A model generated the notes under the pieces. It did not search any database. It saw only the letters and a list, made by a program, of their open reading frames with translations, and was not told the DNA's origin. From Tetmemena sp. SeJ-2015 (lineage: Eukaryota; Ciliophora; Spirotrichea; Sporadotrichida; Oxytrichidae), in contig JAJKFJ010024273.1 in NCBI GenBank assembly GCA_027382625.1, positions 1 to 16,448 on the forward strand: 16,448 bases of DNA, written 5' to 3'. Shown here piece by piece: positions 9,026-16,448 of this stretch; the first letter of the stretch is position 1; each line of letters begins with the position of its first letter. The position numbers were made by a program, and so were the translations under genes.

Positions 9026-11384
9026 ATGAATATGAATAAAGACAGGATAAAAGAACTCGCTTTGAAAATTACAAACATCAGAGAGGACGATGACATCAAG
9101 CTCGAATCATTTCAAGAAGTCATTAAGTAAGAACATTCAGAGGCTTGAGTCACTTATTTTCTTTAAAATATTGGGCTTATTTAACTTGAATAGGATTTTA
9201 GAGGAGAGGATGATTGGGCAAGACATCATATTGAAGTTATTGGAGCAAAAGGGCATGTAGAAGCTGCTCAACAGTTTATAGCATAGCAATCCTCGTAAGA
9301 TTTAACCGCATAATAAATTTTATTTCCACTTTTGGCTTAAATTGATGAATATTCCTAGGTCGGAGAAAGCTAGCAGCCATGCTTCTGTGCGAGCTTTGCT
9401 ATCAAAATGAAGCCAATCAAGAGAAAATATGCGAGTTATGCGATTTCAATCCAGTTGGGGGAATTGTGACACAATTATTACCACTTTTAATTTTGCTTTG
9501 TGATGATAAATCCTTATATTCCTGACAAATTTAAAAATCGAATAGTGTCCATCATGAACTTGCTGAGAGACCCCACCAAGATTAATTCTCTGGGAGATAA
9601 AAGAGGAAAGTTTTGGTCCTATCCAAGGTATGAATTTTCTAAAGGGGACACCATGTCAGATATCTTCGATGAGAACGAATAATCAATTAAAAGCTTGAAT
9701 GAAGCCGGATTCCTCGCTCAGATGTCAATAATGTTTCCCGACCCTTAGGAATATCTAGTCGGCTTCTTTGTATCAAATCAATAGGCCCCTGGAGTTCTGA
9801 ATCCTCATCAGGCCTCATCCCTATAAAACTTTAAAAGATTCGTAGATATATATTGAATAAAAACCAATCGATACATGGAACAGCTTAAAAGTAAAGCTAA
9901 GTATCTAGTGGAGGGAATAGATAGACGTCCTCAACTCGCAGAGACTATATGCTGTAAGCTCAACATCCATCAAACCACAGCAGACAGAGAAGTAGAGAGA
10001 AGTAAAATATGACGATGTCTCAACAATTCAATAACTCAAGTCAAATTGTAAACAATTCAAAGATTTAGAACAGCATTCAGAAACTTGGTGTTCCATCAAT
10101 TTACTTTTTAATTATTTTCTTTCAAGAGCAAGAGATGCCTCGAAGTAGTCCCACCATCAAACTTAAAACAGTAGCATCATCTCTACAAGCATAAACTTCA
10201 CATCTCACAAAGGTTCTATTACTAACACCCAAACAAACCCTACTCTCACTAACTCCGCTGCTAAATAAACCAATAGTCAGGCTTAGTAAAGCCATTATCT
10301 CAAAAATGTAAGGAACCTCGGCTACACTTAACAGATGCGTGAAGCCAATAGTTTGAACTCTTCGCCTTTGAAGTAAGCTCCTACCTACTAAGATTAGAGC
10401 TTGCTCATTCTTAATTTTTGAATTAATCAGCGATCTTCTGGAGAAGGAATATCTTTATAAGGGGACAAGAACAGTCAAAGAGCTTAAATGGTGTCGAGTT
10501 AACTTTCTGCAACCAACTAGTTCTCAAGTATCATTAGTGTGGACTAAATGGATCCTCTTAAAATCCAGTAACTGCTTTTATTTATAGATGCTTAAGAGCG
10601 ATCTCAGTTCAAATGATCGACAACAACTCAACTACTACCTTCAAGATTAATAATCATAATTTAATTCTGCAATTTAAAATGAATAAAAATAATATCTGCT
10701 CAGCCTGGCAGTCGACTCAAGATGGTTTACAGCGCCAACTAACATAATTAGAAGATGTATAAAGAGCAAAAACAATCGCATAATAAATGGTGCAGTTAGT
10801 GTGTATATATATTGCAGCAACCATCTCTCTGATAACAATAAACAGCTCCTTTATCATGATGCACTATCTTATATGGATTTATAGTTTGAAGTTTTAAAAA
10901 TAGAATGGATTTTGAACAAATATTTAAGTATCGATTCAATTAAAATGCACAAACTTAAACCATAATAAAAAAGAAGGCGCCATAAATTATATTCTAACGA
11001 GTTTATCTCTTTGATTAAATAAAAACTACCACTGAGTGCAATTTATATATTACTTATCAAATGAACAGTTCCTTCATGCTGCTCTAGAGCATTATTCTTT
11101 TATTTTTAAATCTCAATAACCCTGGCAAGGTTATCGCAATAGTAGACACTGAAGGTCTTATTATAAAAAGTATGATTGCAGATTCTTCCAACAACAGATA
11201 CTTTGTGACTTCATCAGTCTTGATGTCATTGGAAACGGAAGGATTGGATTCACAAAATTATAATTTCAAGAACAATCAAATCACAAATAAAGCTAAAATA
11301 ATAATCTATGAAAATCCATATTATAGTGTTAACGGACCTCATTAAAGTGAAAAGGAAGGAAGTGAGTATGAGTTTAAAATTTGA
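9026..11384 (+). CDS. Unrecognised protein with ARM-like helical N-terminal half
   Basis: The start ATG at 9026 (second in-frame ATG at 9032) opens MNMNKDRIKELALKI. Eight IESs and one 64-nt GTAAG intron are needed. After removal the frame is 711 codons to TGA 11382-11384. The N-terminal third reads as amphipathic helices resembling armadillo/HEAT units (IILKLLEQKGMQKLLNSL, then KLAAMLLCELCYQNEANQ). A Cys-rich NQEKICELCDFNPVGG segment, the motif MINPYIPDKFKNRI and a Leu/Pro-containing region follow. The middle (10150-10420) is Ser/Asn/Gln-rich, and a coiled-coil-like stretch (RQLTQLEDVQRAKTIAQQ) lies near 10730-10790. The C-terminal part has VIAIVDTEGLIIKSMIAD. ARM-like is a judgement from helix pattern only, and no catalytic motif is seen. 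The 10790-10850 junction is the least certain: a 50-bp IES or a 17-nt intron both keep frame. Confidence 0.7.
9107..9124. other. Putative IES, 13 bp removed, pointer TCATT
   Basis: Removal joins DDDIKLES to LSKNIQRLESLIFFK and opens the helical frame. Confidence 0.75.
9295..9358 (+). other. 64-nt intron in ARM-like gene
   Basis: GTAAGATTTAACC...ATTCCTAG. Phases match (1/1), and the junction joins QHSNP to RRRKLAAMLLCELC. The interior reading is low-quality in all frames. Confidence 0.75.
9464..9503. other. Putative IES, 34 bp removed, pointer TTGTGA
   Basis: A 6-bp repeat around an AT-rich insert. Removal joins FNPVGGIV to MINPYIPDKFKN. Confidence 0.85.
9803..9819. other. Putative IES, 10 bp removed, pointer CCTCATC
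   Basis: A 7-bp repeat with only three bases between copies, so it could also be a tandem duplication. Removal joins GVLNPH to PYKTLKDSQIYIEQKP. Confidence 0.6.
10411..10427. other. Putative IES, 12 bp removed, pointer TTAAT
   Basis: In frame and contains TGA. Removal joins DQSLLILN to QRSSGEGISLQGDKN. Confidence 0.7.
10609..10631. other. Putative IES, 19 bp removed, pointer TCAA
   Basis: Removal joins DAQERSQF to NYYLQDQQSQFNSAI and passes a TGA. Less AT-rich than most. Confidence 0.55.
10676..10690. other. Putative IES, 10 bp removed, pointer AAAAT
   Basis: Removal moves into the frame reading AWQSTQDGLQRQLTQLEDVQ. Confidence 0.5.
10793..10845. other. Putative IES, 50 bp removed, pointer CAG
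   Basis: Removal joins TIAQQMVQ to LLYHDALSYMDLQFEV. A 17-nt GTGTAT...GCAG intron has the same phase effect, so the exact event is open. Confidence 0.45.
11043..11057. other. Putative IES, 11 bp removed, pointer TTAT
   Basis: A/T-rich. Removal joins KLPLSAIY to QMNSSFMLLQSI and passes a TGA. Confidence 0.65.
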
Positions 11385-11425
11385 ATTTGAATTTATAATT
11401 GAACTTATTAAATTAACTCTTTGCA

Positions 11426-12422
11426 ATGGAGAAAGCAAACAAGAAGAAGACTGATCTCAACACCTCTCAGACCACCACTCACAGAGATGCTGGCAAGTCC
11501 ACTGACAGAAAGGGAAGGTCAAAGACTCCCGCAGCTGACGCCTCCCCTAGAGCAAGCAGAAGCAAGTCTGGCGCAGCAGCTGGCAAGCAGTCCGCCCAAG
11601 GCCAGAAGGGGAAACCTACTGCCAAGGACAGCAAGTTTATATTTTAAGTCAGGGAAGGCCAGAAAGTCCTCAGGTTCTCCTGCTGGCAAGAAGAACAAGA
11701 AGGGAGAGGAGACCAAGGACGCCAAGAGTAAGTTTAATCATCCATCCTATCAAAGATGCCTTCGCTTTCCATTGAAAAGCCTTAATCCTACATTAAGAAG
11801 TTTGTTCTTATAAAAATTCCGCATTATTTTTGGTTGATGCAGATTTGAACTTGACTTTAGAAGGGAAGAAGAGCATGGACGCTGCAGCCAAGGAAAATGT
11901 TGTGGGCAAACCTACCCGCCCTCTGAACGGCTACTTGTTCTTCTCGCAAGAGATGATCCCCAAGATCAAGGCTGATGAGTAAGTCACTCACAGGGAAGCG
12001 ATGACTCGCTCTGGCGAGATCTGGAACAAGATGACCTCAGAGGAGAAGAAGAAGTATGAAGACATGCACGCCGAGGCCATGGTTGTGTAAGTTAAATTTA
12101 AATCTCAAATGCTCTTAGGTTTGAGGAGCGCATGAAGGAGTTCAAGAAGAACGGCTACTACTTGCTCGAAGATGGCACCAAGAGCTCTGACGTCCACGTC
12201 CCAGGCAAGAAGAAGAGAGCTGACAAGAGCCCCGCCAAGAAGACTGACAAGAGAAAGTCCGCTCCTGCCAAAGAGGCTGAGAAAGCTTCCAAGAAGAAGA
12301 GAGCTGCCTCTACTTCAAAGAAAGATCAGGGCAAGAAGAAGGCTCAGTCCAAGAAGACTGATTCTGAAGAGCTAGACCTCGAGTCTGACAGTGAGCCATC
12401 TCAAGTTCAATACTCTGATTGA
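11426..12422 (+). CDS. HMG-box DNA-binding chromatin protein
   Basis: A non-histone chromatin protein expected in the nucleus. The product is 272 aa after removal of one 13-bp IES and two introns. Residues 1-110 form a basic Lys/Ser/Ala/Gly-rich arm resembling linker-histone tails. Residues about 112-185 form one HMG box: KPTRPLNGYLFFSQEM, then KADEQVTHREAMTRSGEIW, then KMTSEEKKKYEDMHAEAM, with the expected aromatic and Trp positions. The C-terminal 75 residues are a Lys-rich tail ending in an acidic stretch (DSEELDLESDSEPS), as in HMGB-like proteins. TGA at 12420-12422 ends it. The TAA at about 11981 is read as Gln inside the HMG box, supporting code reassignment. The gene is clearly GC-richer than its neighbours, with C/G-ending codons, suggesting high expression. 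It starts 41 bp after the upstream stop. Confidence 0.9.
11633..11649. other. Putative IES, 13 bp removed, pointer AAGT
   Basis: An all-A/T core in a GC-rich exon. Removal joins TAKDSK to SGKARKSSGSPAGKK in the HMG-box gene. It is very clear by base composition. Confidence 0.85.
11728..11860 (+). other. 133-nt intron in HMG-box gene
   Basis: GTAAGTTTAATC...TTGACTTTAG, AT-rich against GC-rich exons. It joins KDAK to KGKKSMDAAAKENVV in the correct frame for the HMG box. Confidence 0.85.
12087..12118 (+). other. 32-nt intron at end of HMG box
   Basis: GTAAGTTAAATTT...GCTCTTAG. Phase 2; it joins HAEAMVV to FEERMKEFKK, completing the third helix of the HMG box. Confidence 0.9.
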
Positions 12423-12885
12423 ACTTAGGTCGCCTTCACCCAGCGTTGAGAGTGAGTATTTGAGGATGCTAGTATGAATGAAACTTTGAAGCTCCTGATG
12501 ATGTGAGGATGTGCTGTTCTGATTTGGGACTTTGAGTGGTTGATTGAAGGACTCAGAGAGAGCTTAATTGCTTTCTCAGGAGCCTTTTTCTCCACTATCT
12601 TTGAGAATTCCTCCATTTTGTGGGATGAAAAAGCACTTCATTCGATGACTTGCACCGATTCACCCTATTATTATGAAAGGAAAGGATGCTCAAGAGAAGT
12701 TTCAAAGTGCTTTGTATCTGAGTGCTTTTTCTTTTCTAGAGCATCCTTCCTTGCTTATATAAAATATAGCAAATTAATTTGATCGACTGACAAGAAATTT
12801 ATATGTTTGAATCTTCTGAAGAGTAAATAAAAGGGAACTTTATCTAAAGTGAACTCTGACTTTAATTATATGATATTTTGAAAAT
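12423..12885. other. Non-coding spacer
   Basis: Lies between the HMG-box stop and the next start. Short open frames here do not resemble the neighbours in Gln content or composition. It holds the inverted repeats listed separately; nothing else is seen. Confidence 0.6.
12627..12752. repeat. Nested/overlapping inverted repeats
   Basis: GAAAAAGCACT (12627-12637) pairs perfectly with AGTGCTTTTTC (12721-12731). AAGGAAAGGATGCTC (12677-12691) pairs with GAGCATCCTTCCTT (12739-12752) apart from one extra A. The pairings overlap, so they would be alternative hairpins. Confidence 0.75.
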
Positions 12886-15800
12886 ATGGGATCGATAGCT
12901 GGACCTGGACAAGGAATCAGCATATTAAAATCTGAATAAGTGCTTGAAAAGGGAAGAGAAACTGCTAAGAATTCTTAAAGACTTCGAAAAGGCTTTAGTA
13001 GCGTTTTGTTCCCAGCTAATCCAGCTCTGTATGTTTAAAAAGTATGATTTAATTGTTTAGAGAGGAGGAATATTGTCTCAAAATCTAAGTAGCCCTTAGA
13101 GTAGAGCTGGTCTTACTAGTCCCTCGTAAGTGCTGAGTCGTCAGATGTAGTCTAGGCTGTAAAGTTCTCCTTAAGATATAAAAGTTCAGCCAATTGAATC
13201 AGCAGATAATTTTGGAAGTCCTTCTGAAATAAATTAATAGAAACCAAAGACACCTTAATCATTATAATTTTTTTTGACTCGCATGAGAAACAAGACTAAC
13301 GACTCTTCGCAAATAAGCTACATGCAAAGTGTATCTTCTCTATATAGCTCATTCCAATAAAGCAAGGTGAAAAGCCAAAGCCATCATAGTAGGATATTTA
13401 AAGCTATTTAAAAGGAAATTATATTGTAGATTATTAAAGTTAAAAATTAAGTGGGTGCTCGGTGAGAAGGAGCTCCTTCATATTTAATATGATGAATCAA
13501 GATTGAAGTGGAAAACTTATCCTTTCTTGAATTCATTTACCTTCTTGCTAAGCTCTATGAACTGGACCTAAAAACTGTCCAGAACTATTTCCTAGTCGAT
13601 GATTCTTGAAATTATATTATTTTAAGGATTCCTGCTTTATTTTGTTAAATTATATCAAGGATATAGAATGAAGAATTTATATAGAAAATAAAAATCATTC
13701 TCGAATAAATATGCTATAAAATCAATCGTAAAATAAGGATCCAACTTCCTTCAGCATAAAGAAAAATCTTAGTCAACCAATAACAGAGAGCGTATCTTAA
13801 ATGAAACTCTCATTGGAAAACCCCCAAAGTTAAGCTTAAAAGATAACAGCGGCTTAAAGTGAGCAGAAAGCGATGAGTTCAGCACAGTCCTAGCCCGATT
13901 TTGATGTGGAGAGGCTAAAGAAGTTGCTTGGCAAAATACAAATTAAAGCTGAAGCTGCAGCTGTTAGTGGTGGCTATTCTATGCCTGCAGATATTCAAAT
14001 AAATCCTTTTGAAGCTTAAAGAGCATCCAAGCTTAATAACAGCTCAAAGTAAATTTAACAATAGCTTATTCCTGATTAGCAAATTAATCCTTAAAACTTT
14101 AAATAATGTACATAATTATTCAAAGACTAAACTTAGATGTGGCGAGGAGACAGAATTTAGCCAAAGCTTTAGAATCTCCATCTGAGTATAAGTAGCAAAA
14201 TAGTTCCTCAAACAGCCAAAATAAGTTTAATAGTTCTGTCATGATAACTAAGTCTTAAATTTATTATTTTATTGGTCTTCAAACCCTTTTCTTGTCAATA
14301 GCGGTAGAAGACTCACTCTCCAGAAGCACTAAATCCTGGGAAACATGAGACTAAAGGGAAGTAAGCGCAATCTTCTGAAATAGTAGCCCTAGCAAGGAAA
14401 TACAAGCATTCCTTACTACCTCATAAACACATCACCTAAATCTTTGTCGCCCATCAAAGAGCTAGAATCAAAGCCAAAGTTATTTATAAAGTTTGTTGAT
14501 GATGAGGGAAAAGTGAAATTTGACAATCTTAAATATGACTTGGATAATTTGTTCAGTCATGTGCCAGTATTTACTGTACCACCGCTACATTTCAAAAGCA
14601 CCACACATAATCTGGAAAACTCTCATCTCAACTATAAAATTCATGAAGAGCAAGATTTGATTCAAGAATATCCTTTTTAAGCTATGTAAAATATTGTTAA
14701 GAAGAGAGTGGTGGGTGTTCATGGAGGAGCTTAAAAGACATGATTTTGTCAATTGATAGCAAAAGCTAGGTGTTGGAGTATCTGAGAGAGTACAGGGAAC
14801 ATTAGCAGTTTGAGCTTATCTATCTTAAATAGAAATTATAAGTATTAAGTACAAGGAGAAATTATAAGAGTTGCAATTTAGTTCTTCTCCATCACTAAGC
14901 AAGAGATATGACTATTCATCTATAATCAAAGACCTGAATGACGCAAACTTGGATGAGAAGGAAAAGTTTAAGCTGTAGCTTGGAGGACAGAAGGCTTAAA
15001 AAGGAGCTAATATCAAAGATACGATGAGCAGACTCCGACATAAAACTACTGCCAAGTACAATTCATAAGACCATACAAGAAGGACCAGAAATGAAGAAGA
15101 GGAAGAAGAGCTTCCATTTAATCATTATGAGTGAATAGACTTCTAGAGATGAGTTTTTTTAACGATTGCATGTCAGAAGTTTTATAATTAAACCAACTAG
15201 CTTTAACTCGTAAAGTTACTTGGAGAGGCTAGATAAGGCTATTTCAAATCTTGAATCTAAATCTAAAAGGGGCAATCATTAAAGAGCTGCTAGTGAGCTA
15301 ACTGGAGATCAAAGAATGATGAATAATTTTGGATTCCTGAACTTTATGAGTGCAAACAAACTTACTGCTACTTCTCAAAATAGACTGGAGAATTAGTCTT
15401 TGCTTGATAAAGGTTCTGAGGTTCCTGCGGACTCATCCGTAATTAGTTTTGATGAAACTGAAATGAGTATGCAGACCAAGAGTGTGTATAAAAGAAGGGC
15501 AGGGGCAGGATCTGATTACATAAATGCTAATCATCTATCCAATAGTAGATAAAAGTAGTTATTGTTTTCATAGCAGTCCAAGAGACTAATAGCGAAGAGT
15601 GAGCAAGACAAGCTTAATAAAGATAAACCAATAAGCTGTAAACCTACAAAAAATAGATGCTAAATTTGTTCAGCTTGGTAGTGCAGAGGATAACTTTTTC
15701 AGTTAAAAAAGAGAGAGTCTTTAGTATGAGAGGGACAAATTTAGCCAATTCAAAAGAAGGCAGAACCTTACATAAGAAAAGGATAAAGAGGAAGAAGAAG

Positions 15801-16448
15801 GAGATTACTCCTCTGATGAAGATGGAAACTTTCATCATTAGCATAGCAAAAGCTTGATGAAGTTCAAGTCTCCTAATCTTGAGAATCAAGCAGCTGCTGA
15901 TGATAATGGATCTTAGAATTATATAGTATAGACTTCCTCATTTTAAAAATCTGCTAGCAAAGAAGATAAAAATAATTAGAGAGAAAACAGAATCAAAAAA
16001 TTAGAACAGCTTCAGTAAAGATCCAAAAAACTTCCTTAGTTTTTAGATAAATTCAAAGATAAGTTTGATAGGAAGGAGCTTATGAGGATGATTATAGACA
16101 AAGATTTGAGCTCAGAGGCTTTTGGAACGACTTAAACTAAAACTCAAGAGAGCTAAATTAGTAAAGTTAAGAATTCTGAATACCTTAAAATGCTCCCTCT
16201 ACCTCTCAAACTTAGCACAGGTAAAAATCAAAGGCATAAAAGAAATTTTTCCTTTAATGATGAGATAAATCATAACACATCACAGATAAACAAAGAGTCA
16301 AGTTTTAACTTGCAATTACCAAAAATAAAAGGCTTTTAAGGAAGAGATAAATCATTTAAAAGTTAACAAACAAAAGAGGATGCAATCATAAAAGCGCATA
16401 AAAATGAATTTGACAGGAAAATCTCCAATTCTATTTTATAAGGGAAAA
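12886..16448 (+). CDS. Large unrecognised Ser/Gln-rich protein, 3' end outside the window
   Basis: The start ATG at 12886 gives MGSIAGPGQGISILKSEQ; a Gly at position 2 could be lipidated, but that is inference. Twelve IESs split the frame. After removal it is open for 1090 codons to the window edge, and the leftover single base matches the prediction. Visible parts: a Ser/Gln-rich N terminus, a helical region around 13500-13670 (EFIYLLAKLYELDLKTV), a Gln/Asn-rich middle, a compact segment near 14450-14680 (KLFIKFVDDEGKVKFDNLKY), WWVFMEELK followed by a coiled coil (about 14760-14880), an acidic run of six Glu near 15100-15118, and a Lys-rich C-terminal region. No enzyme motif or named domain is recognised; a structural or scaffold role is only a guess. 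Confidence 0.75.
13032..13059. other. Putative IES, 22 bp removed, pointer TGTTTA
   Basis: Removal joins FPANPALYV to QRGGILSQNLSSPQS and passes a TGA. Confidence 0.8.
13416..13449. other. Putative IES, 28 bp removed, pointer AAATTA
   Basis: Highly AT-rich. Removal joins RIFKAIQKEI to KWVLGEK. Confidence 0.8.
13467..13501. other. Putative IES, 32 bp removed, pointer AAG
   Basis: Removal joins KWVLGEK to IEVENLSFLEFIYLLAKL. The short pointer weakens the exact boundary. Confidence 0.6.
13601..13631. other. Putative IES, 26 bp removed, pointer GATTC
   Basis: AT-rich and carries TGA. Removal joins NYFLVDDS to CFILLNYIKDIE. Confidence 0.8.
13661..13686. other. Putative IES, 18 bp removed, pointer ATATAGAA
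   Basis: An 8-bp pointer; the 18-bp insert is in frame and carries TGA. Removal joins NYIKDIE to NKNHSRINMLQNQSQ, which continues unbroken to 14090. Confidence 0.8.
14094..14134. other. Putative IES, 35 bp removed, pointer AAACTT
   Basis: AT-rich. Removal joins DQQINPQN to LDVARRQNLAKALESP. Confidence 0.8.
14252..14279. other. Putative IES, 23 bp removed, pointer GTCTT
   Basis: The core is only A/T plus one G. Removal joins SSVMITKS to SNPFLVNSGRRLTLQ. Confidence 0.85.
14685..14697. other. Putative IES, 10 bp removed, pointer TGT
   Basis: Removal joins QEYPFQAM to LRREWWVFMEELK. Tiny, with a short pointer. Confidence 0.55.
14733..14765. other. Putative IES, 28 bp removed, pointer AAAAG
   Basis: Carries TGA. 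Removal joins WWVFMEELK to SQVLEYLREYREHQQ. Confidence 0.8.
14831..14868. other. Putative IES, 26 bp removed, 12-bp pointer AGAAATTATAAG
   Basis: The longest repeat in the window. Removal joins ELIYLKQKLQ to ELQFSSSPSLSKRYD. Confidence 0.85.
15127..15153. other. Putative IES, 22 bp removed, pointer ATGAG
   Basis: Carries TGA. Removal joins ELPFNHYE to FFQRLHVRSFIIKP. Confidence 0.8.
15630..15655. other. Putative IES, 22 bp removed, pointer AATA
   Basis: Removal joins DKLNKDKPI to DAKFVQLGSAEDNFF. Confidence 0.75.

Noticed and set aside
9138..9859. TGA read as tryptophan
   Set aside because: In-frame TGAs first suggested it, but TGG is used for conserved Trp in the kinase and HMG box, and IES removal clears the TGAs.
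11632..11653. A 22-nt GC-AG intron in the HMG-box gene
   Set aside because: It fixes the frame, but the AAGT-bounded 13-bp deletion does too, keeps better protein sequence and matches the pattern at many other sites.
11982..11996. 15-nt GTAAG...CAG intron inside the HMG box
   Set aside because: The reading through, with TAA as Gln, matches the expected HMG-box spacing; removal would shorten the helix link.
12540..12782. 80-residue plus-strand open frame after the HMG-box gene
   Set aside because: No Gln-coding TAA/TAG, odd composition, overlaps inverted repeats; most likely non-coding.
13829..13845. 13-bp IES with pointer AAAG
   Set aside because: It was needed only under an earlier wrong frame. 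With the GATTC and ATATAGAA IESs the frame is continuous here.
1..16448. Scrambled gene segments (permuted or inverted order)
   Set aside because: All restored frames read in linear order on one strand per gene, so no rearrangement is needed.

Overview
The window reads as germline (micronuclear-type) DNA of a spirotrich, most likely hypotrich, ciliate. Open frames make sense only if TAA and TAG are read as glutamine and TGA is the sole stop. The reading frames are broken by about 39 very short, mostly AT-rich insertions, each bounded by a 3-12 bp direct repeat. Removing each insertion together with one repeat copy restores one continuous protein. This is the signature of internal eliminated sequences (IESs) with pointer repeats. 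A few conventional introns (29-133 nt, GTAAG...AG) are present as well. No C4A4/G4T4 telomere repeat is seen, and segment order is not scrambled.

Layout. (1) Minus strand 6760 to 3012: a cGMP-dependent protein kinase with an MG-C-C N terminus, four cyclic-nucleotide-binding domains and an AGC kinase domain. It is followed in the same frame by minus strand 3008 to 48, a long unrecognised Q-rich region. That region is either a C-terminal extension joined by a 33-nt intron or a separate gene. (2) Plus strand 6847-8905: an unrecognised N/S/Q-rich protein, divergent from the kinase across only 86 bp. (3) Plus strand 9026-11384: an unrecognised protein with an ARM-like helical N-terminal half. (4) Plus strand 11426-12422: a GC-rich HMG-box chromatin protein starting 41 bp after the previous stop. 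(5) 12423-12885: non-coding, with two nested inverted repeats. (6) Plus strand 12886 to beyond the window end: a large unrecognised Ser/Gln-rich protein.

A strong internal check is that, after removal of all proposed IESs and introns, each complete gene has a coding length divisible by three (1168+ aa kinase, 915 aa extension, 666, 711 and 272 aa). The last gene reaches the window edge in the predicted phase. The genes share no obvious pathway. What unites the window is programmed DNA elimination acting on tiny IESs inside dense genes. Species, IES status and functions of the unrecognised genes are inference. Matching macronuclear or cDNA sequence would decide them.
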